64,000 bases of DNA from Paraspadella gotoi. Taxonomy: Eukaryota; Chaetognatha. Under the pieces are notes generated by a model that saw nothing but the letters and a program-made list of their open reading frames with translations, was not told where the DNA came from and did not search any database. How positions within the stretch are numbered: the stretch's first letter is position 1; each line of letters opens with the position of its first letter. Positions 37,072-50,600 of this stretch are shown one piece after another. The translations under genes were made by a program, and so were the position numbers. The DNA is taken from contig JBJCIZ010000239.1 in assembly GCA_051294375.1 (NCBI GenBank), positions 1,754,581 through 1,818,580 of the forward strand. Direction: 5' to 3'.

Positions 37072-40000
37072 ATGAACTCTCCCAACACCCCCCGCCACCT
37101 TCTCCGATGGCGCCGTCGTTTCGGCGCCGCTTTGACGCCGGCGCTGGTCGGCACCGGCGTCGCATTGGTCCGCGGCGCCCGTGTTCGCGCCGACGACTCA
37201 TCGGACCCCGATAGAGAGGAGGATCGATCGAGGGCTTTGGTTTTGGCCGGCGTCGCGGCGTCGCGAGAGGCCTTTCGCTTTTTGATGGCCGACCACGGGG
37301 ATAAAAAGGGCGTGAGTGTCCCAGTTTATCTCGTCTTCTTATTACGCTTCTCCGCAGATTTCCTGTTCGCTTCTCCTCGATTTTCGTTCGTTTCTCCCTC
37401 GATTTTCGTTCACTTCTCGCTCGGTTTTCGTTCGCTTCTCGCCCGATTTTCGTTCGCTTCTCGCTCGATTTTCGTTCGTTTCTCCCTCGATTTTCATTCG
37501 CTTCTCGCTCGATTTTCGTTCGCTTCTCGCTCGATTTTCGTTCGTTTCTCCATCGATTTTCGTTCGCTTCTCGCTCGATTTTCGTTCGCTTCTCGCTCTA
37601 TTTTCGTTCGTTTCTCCTCGTTTTCGTTCGTTTCTCCCTCGATTTTCGTTCGTTCTCCCTCGATTTTCGTTCGCGTCTTAAAAACATTTCTTTCCGCCGC
37701 CCAATCGGTCTCTGTTTTCCACTCCGCTCTTTTTCTTTTATTATTAAACTCTTCTCGCTCTGCCTTCCGATCTTCATTCGCTCTTTTCCTGCCTCCTCTC
37801 ACTTTACCTCAACTCCACCGTATCTCCATCTCCCATTCGCCGATGTTAGCTCTTGGACCGGAAACGCAAAAAGAATTGCCCTGTCCATCGAGGACCGGAA
37901 AGACGAAGAGATCGAGGACAAGATCGTCTCCGGCGATTCCGGCGATTCCGGCGACTCTGATCCCGATCGAAGCGACGGCATCGTCGCCTTCTTCGTCAGA
38001 GCCCTCATCGTCATGCTGAGGACGATCTGCGGCGACCACTACGGCGTCCGCGGCCACGACGCCGCTCATAAGGACGACGCCCAAGTGTCCGACGCCGACG
38101 AAGAATCGACGCCCTTCGGCGGTGGAAAGGACGCCGACGAACCGCCCGGCGATTTCCCGCCGATCGTCAGGCATTCGGCCAAATGCGCCATCCTCACCAG
38201 AAAGGGTCGGGTTTTCTAAGAAATCTCAGATTTGAAGGGAGAGTTGACGAACGGTTGGGGGGTGATCGATCTCTCAGGAGGCATGCATTGCACCGTGAGA
38301 ATAAAGGACGACGGAGAGTACGTGAGCCATTCTGAGGAACGATGCGTCACGGACGATAACCTGAAGAATCACAATTATCGAAAGGTTGCGATTAACGGAT
38401 CACAATCGATCGTTCGACGAATTCTCGTTAACTATAACTCTTTAAGATTTTCACCGGGTTCCGACGATCCCTACGCCACGCCGGACGAACTCTCACTGCA
38501 CATCCTGAGAGCGCGAAAAGGATTTCGAGAGAGACACATCGTCGCCTATGAAAATCGGTTGCGGATGTTTTCGACGCCGGACAAGGTTGTGTTAGTGAAG
38601 AGTCACGATAACTGATTCCAACATGATTTTTCCTGCGACTTCACCCCCCCCCTCATGGGTAACAGATCTTCCGTTATTTTGCGACGCTTCAGACAGTGGA
38701 GGACGACAAGCATCACAAGGTCTTTTGTAAATACCGTTGACTTTTCTAAAAAAATTTTCCTTTTCTTTTTCGTTTAATCATCTTCACTAAAGCTTATAAT
38801 CATCTCTATCTACCCCCCACACCTACGACCATCCCACACACACAAACCCTCAGTCCGGCCATCACGGACATCACTCGCATCACGACATCCGTCATCACTC
38901 GGGCGTCAAAACTCGAACCTTCATGAATCCGGAGGATTTTGTCAGATCCATCTCTCCCAACAGCATCCAGCCGGACGGGCTGGGGCTGGACAGTTTCCGA
39001 ACTTTCGATGCTGAATCAGACACGGTTGGGTCCTTTGGTAGTATGTTTGTTTTATTTGAAACAAGTTTGGTCGTCTGTATTGTCTCTTTCTCATCGACTT
39101 TCAACTTCGAGTCTTCAATGTACTCGTTATTAGAGCCCCCATTAACTCCTTAGTTTTATTATTCTTATTATTAACATTTATCTAAACCTGAACAGATTGT
39201 CTGCGACTTGATGCCGGATTCAACGTTTTTCATGATCAGTCCGACGGCCTCATCAACTACGCCGATTACATTTTCCTGGTGATGGTTCTCACGCATCCCG
39301 TTCGTCACTTTCGAATGGCGTTCAAGTGAGAAATCGGTTATAACGAGATTGTGAAGGTCCTATATAACGAGGTCTCTTGCTCGCTGTCCCAAGAGAGAGT
39401 CGTTGTTGTTTTCGCCTCCAGTCCTTTTCGACGACGACGGCAACGGGTTGATCGACGCCCGCAAATTTCACTTGATCGAAAGCGTGATGTTGGGTCAGAC
39501 GGAAATGTGGAAGAAGCATCGGGATCACGGCAGCAGCATTCTCAACAATTCACTCGGTTACATTCACGTCTAATCAGAATCGGGTGGGCAGCTATTTATT
39601 TGTTGTCTTCCGACAGAACGCCCCCAAAACTCGCGTGGCCAAGTTTTTTTTCGGACCCAATTTGGAATCAAAGCATGGCGGTGGAAGATTTCATCACTTT
39701 TCAGAGACGGCTCAAAGCAGAAGTCAATTCTTTGGAATTTGACTCGTACATGTGAGGTTTTCGACATTGCCCGAACAATAGCGTGTTTTGAAAACGTATT
39801 GTGTTTTTTTTGTTTGTCAGGCCCGACGAATACGACTCGATCCCGGGTTTCGATTTTCTCGATAGGTCTTCGCAATTCTTTTCCTTTTTCTTTCTCCATA
39901 AAAAAAACCAAATTATTTTCTTTCGTCGCAGCATGACGAAGTTCCACCACGGCTCCGCCTCCGCGTTAAACCGAATCAAGAAGATGAAGAGAAATATGAA

Positions 40001-40943
40001 AAATTTTTACAACAAGAACTCGTCAGACCTCGAAAACATATTCCCGTACGAATCGTTTTCACGCTTCATCCGTATCCTTTCAAATCTTTCCTTCGCTATG
40101 GCAAATGACTAACCAAACATCTTTTGGTAGGGATCTTTGTGTAGCAGATTAATCCGTGGATTATCTCAAATTAGATCGAGTTCCTCAATGTCATTTGTAT
40201 ATTGTCTATTCTAAATATAACCCCCTGTTTATACTCGCGTCAGATCTGACGTAACTCTCGAATTCTTTCTCGCACATCTCCTCACCCCACTCGCCGACCT
40301 CGCCCCCCTTCCCCCCTCGCCGACCTCCCCCCCCTTTACCCCCCCTCGCTTTTGCCAAAGGAGTCACTCGCGACGACTTCCTCCAGCTCAACGTCTTCTT
40401 TAGTTATCCATCCTCATGAAGATCGCCTTCAAAGAGTTACCACATGGCCGGCGTTAAAATCACCTCAGGACGTCTCCATCACGTGGCCAAGCAAGTTGCG
40501 GGAGTGGATCTCAGGTCGCCCCGTTGTTGTTTGTTGTCGTTGTACCCGGTTGTTATCGTTGGCCATTGTCTTTTGCTTCAGCAAAGAGATTGTCGAGATG
40601 CTCTTCGTCATGATGGGCCGACATCGAAGACAACGAATTTTAGCGAGAGGCCGTTTAGAAAGGTCGGTCATTTGTTTGGTCGGTTGGTTGGATATTTTCT
40701 TGGTCGGTGGCACAATTAATTAAAAAATTAGATTAAAAAAAAAATTAAACAAATGAGAGATCCGCTTCTCTCAGCTCGTGAAGGCGAGAACGACGTTCGG
40801 GCTTAAGACGTCGCAAGAGAATCCTTCGTTTTTTCGCCAAATTCGAAGCGATGAGCAAATGCCTCGGTTTGCAGTACAAAGCCTTCGTCGGCTACGTTTT
40901 GAACGGCGGCTTCAACGTCTGCAGCTTTTGTCGAAAATGATAT
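37072..40943 (+). pseudogene. MICU copy B, inverted, with many one-base indels
   Basis: Exon 1 (37072-37311) encodes an Arg-rich presequence (MNSPNTPRHLLRWRRRFGA) of 80 codons, missing from copy A because of the gap. Downstream exons match copy A base for base except for scattered single-base insertions and deletions, mostly in homopolymers, that break exons such as YADYIFLV, DDDGNGLIDARK and SYHMAGVK. The end near 40943 corresponds to the copy A stop. The pattern looks like uncorrected long-read sequence rather than natural decay, as substitutions are almost absent. It is most likely a duplicate of the single real MICU locus. Confidence 0.7.
37357..37676. repeat. 22-bp minisatellite in MICU intron 1 (copy B)
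   Basis: Reverse complement of the array at 36116, flanked here on both sides by unique sequence, so this copy shows the full array length. Confidence 0.9.
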
Positions 40944-41087
40944 CGATGATAATGATGTCTTTTTTGTAAAACGATTTGCCTAATCATTCGTCGATCCGTG
41001 TTCGTTAATCATAATGTCATAGACAACCTTTTTTTTTTTTTCCATATACAGAAAGTACTATACTATTTAATTGACTAATTTTTAACT

Positions 41088-42800
41088 ATGGTTCGTATGA
41101 GACCTATCGAAGTAAAGACTCTGAGAGAGGAAACGCGGACCAAGAGCGACGGGAAGAGAATCCCGAGTTGGAGGAGGATCTGCAGAACGCTATCAACGAG
41201 CTGCGCGTCGAGTGCGGGGATGAGGGTGTTGACGAAGCGCTCGGGGCGGAACCGCCGGGTCGGAGAGTCGCCGGAGTCGAGGGGCTGTCTCCCGCGGAAG
41301 GGAGGAGTCCCTCGGGAGGAGTTCATCATGTAGAACACTTGCACAGGTGGGCGCGAATGGGGTCGGAATGTTAAAGGAATTTTTAATTTTACTTTAATCT
41401 GATTTCAAATATTGTTGTAAGTTTTCATGTTAACTCGTAAAAAATAAGTTGGTGTTCTGTAAGTTTTTTTTTTTTTTCAATCATTCGTCCTCATTTTAGA
41501 TTTGTCCTACTGATTCTTCTTTATTGTATTTTTTTCTTTGCAATATCTTGTCGCTGCTCTTGCTGTTTTTGAGATAATTACTCTCTTACTCGTTCAAAGT
41601 CTCTCTTGACAAGTCTTGTGAGTATCAAATCGAAAAATATAAGTAATAAGTATATATCAGAAATTCTAACGAGGTTGAAATTTATCAACTTTCTTCCCAG
41701 ATTTTTCGCTTCCAACTTCAGCTCCGGACATACAGCCTTTGGTCAACATACTTCCCGGACCCATGGTGAGTTAGACGGTCACCCCGTTACTCTTTTCTTC
41801 CTTACCACCGATCTCTTTAATTTCCATCCTTGGTTTCCCGCCCAGCTTCCCGGACCGGGTCCCCTTCCACCAGGATTTAACGTTCATTCCTTTGAGCCCG
41901 ACTTCGGCTCCGTCGGCGCCTTCTCTCTCTACTTCCGGTTTGGAGAGATTCCCTCCTAAGTTCACCCTTCGCGGCGCCGTTGTGGAACTGCCAGCGCCAG
42001 CGGTGCCATTGGGGGAGCAGTCGGTGGAAGCGGCGCCATGGGCGGAAGCGGCGACGTCAAAGCCAAAGTTCGAGCGCCGCAACCTCAACAGCCCGCAAGC
42101 GATCGTCTTAACCCGCTGAGCGCCGGCGTATCGCGTTCTTCTCAGTGGAGCACCGCGCCGCGCCCTCCATTGCTCCGCAACAACAGTTCGTCAACCCGGC
42201 TTCCAACTCTTTTCCTCCAAACGATTTATCCGACTCCGCGACGCCGCGAAACTCTTCGGCGCAGTTGCCAGCCTTTGCGGAGGCCGCCAATAATTCATCC
42301 TCACGGTCAGGCCCGGCGATACCGTCGCAGCCTCCCGCCGCGGCCGCAGTGGCCGTCGCTGACCAACCCCAGGCTCAGAATCAACAGCAACCCTCACAAA
42401 ATCAACTCGTTTCCAACGCTCAGCAGCCGCAGCAATTACCTCCGCAAAATCAACAAGCGCTTCATCTTTCGCTTCATCATCACAACAGCATGGCGCCGGC
42501 GCTCGCGGCGGAGAACCAGGACGCCGCCGGCGCCGCCGCGGCGCGAGTGAATCCGTTCGACCTTCACAAACGAGCTGGAGGTTGGTGTGGGTCCACGTGC
42601 TCAAGGACCGCATGGCGTCGCTCTGCGCCAACGAGATCCTAGCCGACGTTCACTTTGTGGTCGGAACGCCGGAGGGAGCCGTCGCTGCTGGTGGCGTCGC
42701 GGCGCCACCCATTGCTGGCATGCGAACGATCCCGGCGCACGAAGTGCGTCCTCGTCACCGCCAGCTCCGTGTTTTACGCTATGTTCTGCGGAGGACTCGC
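41088..42800 (+). pseudogene. Partial inverted copy of the BTBD N-terminal exons (copy B)
   Basis: Corresponds to 32710-30982 of the BTBD gene. The N-terminal exon, the Pro/Gln-rich exon and the BTB start are all present. Extra or missing bases (for example AAACGAGC for AACGAGC, GGTCCACG for GGTCACG) shift the frame several times. Homology with the real gene stops at 43034, inside the next intron, so no BACK or PHR exons follow. Confidence 0.75.
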
Positions 42801-43034
42801 GTCGAGAAGCAAAGGTTGGATTATTCTCATTTGCATATTGCAAGTAGTTGGAGTAATAAATAAATCAATAGTTAAAACTAAATTATTAAGCAAAATTTTT
42901 TTATAAATCTGTTATAATATAAAGTTTTGTTTTTGCAATGATTGTTACGCGAGTTATGTTATTATTAGACTTGTTCGTTCACGATTGTAAGCAAAAGTAA
43001 CTCTTTTGTCTTTGGTTGTTAAGAGGTGTGCACT

Positions 43035-44020
43035 AGACACATTTTAAATCCGATTCTTTTTAAGATAGAAATCTCAGGAAAACGGCATTCTTTTCCTTTT
43101 TTTCCGTTCTATCTGAATATATGACTTTTGTTAGACTTTTTAAAATTCTTGGCCCTCCCCAGGAGCGCCAAAGTGCCACGAGCATCAAAATTCACATATA
43201 TTCGTAGATTTCTTGAACAAGTTCTATTTAAATTTAATTTTCTAATATAATTAGTTCATTCCTGACTAGAATATTGCATTGCAAGTTAGTTAATATATTA
43301 AAAAAATAGTTTTAGGTGCTTATTATGTTTGAAAACTATTTTTACAAAACCGGAAGTTACCAAAAACAGCAAAAAATTAGTTCTAAAGATACAAACTAAT
43401 TTTATCAATTTGCTAGATATGTTTATATGTTCTTTTTTATTATTTATTTCAAAAGTATAATTTAAATATTTATTTAATTATTAGATATTGTTTAATTATG
43501 CAGACGCACAAGCCTTTTTACCTTAACTTTGACGTTTAAAATGGCTGATGAACTTTCATTGTATTTTATGTCAGATACCCAAATCAATAATACCAATATA
43601 TATTGTTATAATAGAGAAATATAGTGTAAAGACATTACAAAAAAAAATTAAATGTAATTGTTGTTGTAAAAGACTTCATCTTTATTTCAAACTCAATTTA
43701 AAAACCACAAAAAAAAAAAAATATGCAAGACAAACAACGAAAAAAAAGAGTGAATAAACAAAAAGTCAATCTCTTGAACCCTTGAACCTTCTCTAAATTG
43801 TGGTGGTGGATGATCCCGATCACCACGGTCGCACAATGACTCCCCCGTCTCTACTCGCCGAGCAGAGGGAGACCTCTGGAAAAGCAATAAGCAACCAATG
43901 CCCTCTAATCACCTGTAGCAACCAAATTTTAAAATCAGCACGGACAGGCCCTGGCCTACCTTATCTGAAAAGAGGGCAACTGGCAGGTATTTAAAGTCAA
44001 ATTGAGTCGCACTAGATCTG
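43035..44020. other. Unique AT-rich spacer after inverted copy B
   Basis: Sequence with no counterpart elsewhere in the window, between the end of copy B and the first ERI1 3' exon copy. AT-rich to about 43790, then about 200 bp of mixed composition. No recognisable gene; presumably the true 3' flank of ERI1. Confidence 0.5.
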
Positions 44021-44668
44021 TATTTACAACACAGTTTATTGATTATATCATGAATTGAAACTAACATTCACTCACTTTTTGGATGATGACTTTTTGAAGC
44101 TTCTCATTGGCCGAGAGCGAGGCGCCGTCTTTGACGAGGCGCAAGGCGACGGTCGCGATGTTTTTGGCGTCGTCCAATCCGCTGTGAGGTTTCCCTTCGA
44201 AGTTGAGACCTTGGGCGGCGTCGAAAAAAGATAATTGTTAGATGAGCTTTGGTAATTATTAATTTTAGTCTGTCTTTCTTTCTCTGCTCACCCAAGTGGA
44301 ACAGCATCTCCGTAAGTCGTAACCGCCTGGTCCCGTAAAAGTTCCCAAAGACCTTTCTCACGTTGCACCATTTTCGAGCGAAGAAGGGGATTTTGATCCG
44401 CGAGAGTTTGCATTGCGACACCATGAAACGGCACATGTCCCAAGGACCGTCGGTCACCACTGTGCATCTAAAGTAGATCCGTTATAGGAGATTAAGTTTC
44501 TTAATCTTAATTACATTTATCAGTAGCTTCGTCAACAATTCTTCCATCAAGATGTTGTTTTTTACTAAAATTACTGTTAATTATTGCTGAATGTATTTAA
44601 TAATAAACTATGATTCTTGGTTCTTATTTGATAATTGCAAGTTGAGAAATAAATAAAATGAGATAAAC
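44021..44668. repeat. Direct repeat D1 (ERI1 3' exons, intact copy)
   Basis: About 648 bp repeated at 48297-48943. This copy keeps the ERI1 frame intact through its two exons and stop. It also holds a weak hairpin-element relative (GGAGATTAAG-TTT-CTTAATC). Confidence 0.9.
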
Positions 44669-47600
44669 AAAGATCCTACCAAAAGATGTTTGGTTAGTCA
44701 TTTGCCATAGCGAAGGAAAGATTTGAAAGGATACGGATGAAGCGTGAAAACGATTCGTACGGGAATATGTTTTCGAGGTCGACGAGTTCTTGTTGTAAAA
44801 ATTTTTCATATTTCTCTTCATCTTCTTGATTCGGTTTAACGCGGAGGCGGAGCCGTGGTGGAACTTCGTCATGCTGCGACGAAAGAAAATAATTTGGTTT
44901 TTTTTATGGAGAAAGAAAAAGGAAAAGAATTGCGAAGACCTATCGAGAAAATCGAAACCCGGGATCGAGTCGTATTCGTCGGGCCTGACAAACAAAAAAA
45001 CACAATACGTTTTCAAAACACGCTATTGTTCGGGCAATGTCGAAAACCTCACATGTACGAGTCAAATTCCAAAGAATTGACTTCTGCTTTGAGCCGTCTC
45101 TGAAAAGTGATGAAATCTTCCACCGCCATGCTTTGATCCAAATTGGGTCCGAAAAAAAACTTGGCCACGCGAGTTTTGGGGGCGTTCTGTCGGAAGACAA
45201 CAAATAAATAGCTGCCCACCCGATTCTGATTAGACGTGAATGTAACCGAGTGAATGTTGAGAATGCTGCTGCCGTGATCCCGATGCTTCTTCCACATTTC
45301 CGTCTGACCCAACATCACGCTTTCGATCAAGTGAAATTTGCGGGCGTCGATCAACCCGTTGCCGTCGTCGTCGAAAAGACTGGAGGCGAAAACAAACAAC
45401 GACTCTCTCTTGGGACAGCGAGCAAGAGACCTCGTTATATAGGACCTTCACAATCTCGTTATAACCGATTTCTCACTTGAACGCCATTCGAAAGTGACGA
45501 ACGGGATGCGTGAGAACCATCACCAGGAAAATGTAATCGGCGTAGTTGATGAGGCCGTCGGGACTGATCATGAAAAACGTTGAATCCGGCATCAAGTCGC
45601 AGACAATCTGTTCAGGTTTAGATAAATGTTAATAATAAGAATAATAAAACTAAGGAGTTAATGGGGGCTCTAATAACGAGTACATTGAAGACTCGAAGTT
45701 GAAAGTCGATGAGAAAGAGACAATACAGACGACCAAACTTGTTTCAAATAAAACAAACATACTACCAAAGGACCCAACCGTGTCTGATTCAGCATCGAAA
45801 GTTCGGAAACTGTCCAGCCCAGCCCGTCCGGCTGGATGCTGTTGGGAGAGATGGATCTGACAAAATCCTCCGGATTCATGAAGGTTCGAGTTTTGACGCC
45901 CGAGTGATGACGGATGTCGTGATGCGAGTGATGTCCGTGATGGCCGGACTGAGGGTTTGTGTGTGTGGGATGGTCGTAGGTGTGGGGGGTAGATAGAGAT
46001 GATTATAAGCTTTAGTGAAGATGATTAAACGAAAAAGAAAAGGAAAATTTTTTTAGAAAAGTCAACGGTATTTACAAAAGACCTTGTGATGCTTGTCGTC
46101 CTCCACTGTCTGAAGCGTCGCAAAATAACGGAAGATCTGTTACCCATGAGGGGGGGGTGAAGTCGCAGGAAAAATCATGTTGGAATCAGTTATCGTGACT
46201 CCTTCACTAACACAACCTTGTCCGGCGTCGAAAACATCCGCAACCGATTTTCATAGGCGACGATGTGTCTCTCTCGAAATCCTTTTCGCGCTCTCAGGAT
46301 GTGCAGTGAGAGTTCGTCCGGCGTGGCGTAGGGATCGTCGGAACCGGTGAAAATCTTAAAGAGTTATAGTTAACGAGAATTCGTCGAACGATCGATTGTG
46401 ATCCGTTAATCGCAAACCTTTCGATAATTGTGATTCTTCAGGTTATCGTCCGTGACGCATCGTTCCTCAGAATGGCTCACGTACTCTCCGTCGTCCTTTA
46501 TTCTCACGGTGCAATGCATGCCTCCTGAGAGATCGATCACCCCCCAACCGTTCGTCAACTTCTCCTTCAAATCTGAGATTTCTTAGAAAACCCGACCTTT
46601 CTGGTGAGGATGGCGCATTTGGCGAATGCCTGACGATCGGCGGGAAATCGCCGGGCGGTTCGTCGGCGTCCTTTCCACCGCCGAAGGGCGTCGATTCTTC
46701 GTCGGCGTCGGACACTTGGGCGTCGTCCTTATGAGCGGCGTCGTGGCCGCGGACGCCGTAGTGGTCGCCGCAGATCGTCCTCAGCATGACGATGAGGGCT
46801 CTGACGAAGAAGGCGACGATGCCGTCGCTTCGATCGGGATCAGAGTCGCCGGAATCGCCGGAATCGCCGGAGACGATCTTGTCCTCGATCTCTTCGTCTT
46901 TCCGGTCCTCGATGGACAGGGCAATTCTTTTGCGTTTCCGGTCCAAGAGCTAACATCGGCGAATGGGAGATGGAGATACGGTGGAGTTGAGGTAAAGTGA
47001 GAGGAGGCAGGAAAAGAGCGAATGAAGATCGGAAGGCAGAGCGAGAAGAGTTTAATAATAAAAGAAAAAGAGCGGAGTGGAAAACAGAGACCGATTGGGC
47101 GGCGGAAAGAAATGTTTTTAAGACGCGAACGAAAATCGAGGGAGAAACGAACGAAAATCGAGGGAGAAACGAACGAAAATAGAGGCGAAGAAAGCGAAAC
47201 GAAAAATCGAGCGAGAAGCGAACGAAAATCGATGGAGAAACGAACGAAAATCGAGCGAGAAGCGAACGAAAATCGAGCGAGAAGCGAATGAAAATCGAGG
47301 GAGAAACGAACGAAAATCGAGCGAGAAGCGAACGAAAATCGGGCGAGAAGCGAACGAAAACCGAGCGAGAAGTGAACGAAAATCGAGGGAGAAACGAACG
47401 AAAATCGAGGAGAAGCGAACAGGAAATCTGCGGAGAAGCGTAATAAGAAGACGAGATAAACTGGGACACTCACGCCCTTTTTATCCCCGTGGTCGGCCAT
47501 CAAAAAGCGAAAGGCCTCTCGCGACGCCGCGACGCCGGCCAAAACCAAAGCCCTCGATCGATCCTCCTCTCTATCGGGGTCCGATGAGTCGTCGGCGCGA

Positions 47601-50600
47601 ACACGGGCGCCGCGGACCAATGCGACGCCGGTGCCGACCAGCGCCGGCGTCAAAGCGGCGCCGAAACGACGGCGCCATCGGAGAAGGTGGCGGGGGGTGT
47701 TGGGAGAGTTCATAGTCTGTCTTTATTTTAAGGAAATTCAACGATCTGAAGGAAAGGAGAGGATTCGGGGTTAAAAAGTTAAGAAGATCAAAAATAAAAA
47801 ATTATCGTTTTTTTTGAAACTGGGGGAAAATAAAACCTGCGTTCATACAAATTAAAAGAAAAACTGAGATTAAAATCGACACCTTTTTTTTTAAAGGATT
47901 TTTTACATTGAAGTTTCGTTTTGTTTTGTTTTTTTTTTATCTCAAAACATCGAAAAATAAGAGTTTCCACCGTCAATCGATGTTTTGAAAAATGAGAAGG
48001 GGAAAGGGAAAGGCGCGAACAATATCTCATACCCCGTGCTGATTCTCGACCGGGCTACAATTCCATGAGAGGCTTGACAACGGGCCCAGCCTTTTTAGGC
48101 CGGCCCTTTCTATCGAGGCCGCAGGGAGGGCCGACGTCTTCGTCCTCGTTGTACAACTCCGCGTCTTTCAGTTCCATCATTTGCAGAGCCCAGGCCAGAT
48201 TCTCCTTGTGCTCCTCTTCCTCTTCCTCGTCCACGGCTTCGTCAGAGTCGGAATCGTCAGCGACTCCGAGTGAGTCGTTCTTTACCTTGGAGAATATATT
48301 TACAACACAGTTTATTGATTATATCATGAATTGAAACTAACATTCACTCACTTTTTGGATTGATGACTTTTTGAAGCTTCTCATTGGCGAGAGCGAGGCG
48401 CCGTCTTTGACGAGGCGCAAGGCGACGGTCGCGATGTTTTTGGCGTCGTCCAATCCGCTGTGAGGTTTCCCTTCGAAGTTGAGACCTTGGGCGGCGTCGA
48501 AAAAAGATAATTGTTAGATGAGCTTTGGTAATTATTAATTTTAGTCTGTCTTTCTTTCTCTGCTCACCCAAGTGGAACAGCATCTCCGTAAGTCGTAACC
48601 GCCTGGTCCCGTAAAAGTTCCAAAGACCTTTCTCACGTTGCACCATTTTCGAGCGAAGAAGGGGATTTTGATCCGCGAGAGTTTGCATTGCGACACCATG
48701 AAACGGCACATGTCCCAAGGACCGTCGGTCACCACTGTGCATCTAAAGTAGATCCGTTATAGGAGATTAAGTTTCTTAATCTTAATTACATTTATCAGTA
48801 GCTTCGTCAACAATTCTTCCATCAAGATGTTGTTTTTTACTAAAATTACTGTTAATTATTGCTGAATGTATTTAATAATAAACTATGATTCTTGGTTCTT
48901 ATTTGATAATTGCAAGTTGAGAAATAAATAAAATGAGATAAACATTAAACATTAAACAATCTTCCGTCGCACCTGTACTTCTTGAAGTATTCCCTCTCCT
49001 CGAGCCAAACCAGGAAGGATTGAAGCACCTCCTCGAACGGAGGGGCGTTCTCGACCGTTTCTTGACGAATGCCGGTCAAAGTGGAGCAGAATTTGGTCAG
49101 GATGGGTTTCAACTTGGGACGAACGTACGAGTGAAAAGTGTCCACGNNNNNNNNNNNNNNNNNNNNNNNNNATCTGGAAAAAGAGGGGATTCGGACAATG
49201 TCACGATAAGCTGCGATGTTAATTTAAGCTTTAAAGTTATAAAACAATTTATAATAAACATTAAACAAACTAGCCTCCCCCCATTTAACCTCCATCGCCC
49301 TTGCGTCGACGACGACGGCGGGAAACTCAATGATCTCGTGCGGAAACTCTGGGTAGTTCTTCTCCTCGCAAGTCGCCTCGAAATCTATGACGACCAGGAA
49401 TTCCGCTTCCTGGTTCCGTTGACTCTGTGTCTTGGGTTGTGGAGGGATTCTGTGTAGAAGGGGTGTGGGTGTGGGGGAGGGGGTGGGGTGGAGAAGGGGT
49501 GTGAGGGAGAGCGTGTGGTGGATTAGGGTATAGAGATTAGAGATTCGGGTAATTATGGTGGTTAAAACTTAAATGGAAATGAAAGGGATAAATATGCCTT
49601 TAAATGGAGCTAATATTTAAAGTAAAATATCATTATCAGGGAAGATTTGGAAATGGATGATTTCCATTTGGGAAACTATGAGATAGCAATTAACCATCGG
49701 TTAATCGAATCCTCAATTCTCCCACCTCGCCGCCACCAAACTTTGCTTCTTGTAGAAAGTCTTCAATCGTTTCTTCAGGACATCTTTGAATCCGCGGTTG
49801 TCGATCCCCAGCTGAGTCAGTCTGCGCCCAAAAAAAGGATGTGCTGTTTGTTAGTCAATTTTTAATGATTTAGTTTTCAAATTCGTTACTTTTTGACCAA
49901 ACGAACCTCTCTTTCAGCTGAGAGTAACTCATCTTGTTAATCTCTCCGTTTATCCGCGACAACTTCTTGTAGACTGGATTGGAGAAGGGTCCGTCGTAGG
50001 TCTGCGCGGGCGGAGTCGTCGACCGAGGTTCCAAAGACGGAGGGAGGCTGAAAGGCCGAAAAATAATACTTTTTTATTTACGAAACATTGACCAGTTTAT
50101 CATTGAGATCACAATAATTATTATCCATTATCCATTCGCACCATTCGGACGATTCCGGTCGACTCATAAAATTCACTGTGTTGGAATAATCGGGTGAATT
50201 GGAAACTAACGTCGGCGGCGGGCCCGATGCCGCAACCGCCGCAGCCGCCACCGCTGCCGCTGTCGTCGACGGCAACTGATTGACTGCGGAAAATGTTTCT
50301 GTGGCTTGCAAGGCGCAAAGACGACAGCCGGACATGGTCACCTCCGGCAAGTATGACCCAGACGCATAGATAGGGCACACTCGAGGGTCGCAGCAATCAC
50401 AAGGGGTCAGCAAATGCGACGGGGGCACCGGGACGGGCCCGGCGGTCAAGCTGGGTGGAGGGACGGCGAAGGAAGGAGCGGGGAGAGATGGTTGGAGGGA
50501 TTCGGGGCATATCAACGCGACGGCGCCCGGAGGAAGAGCCGGGGATGCCGTGGCGGCGGCCGCGCCGGCGACCACCCCAGGGGAATCTTTGGAGAAAGAA

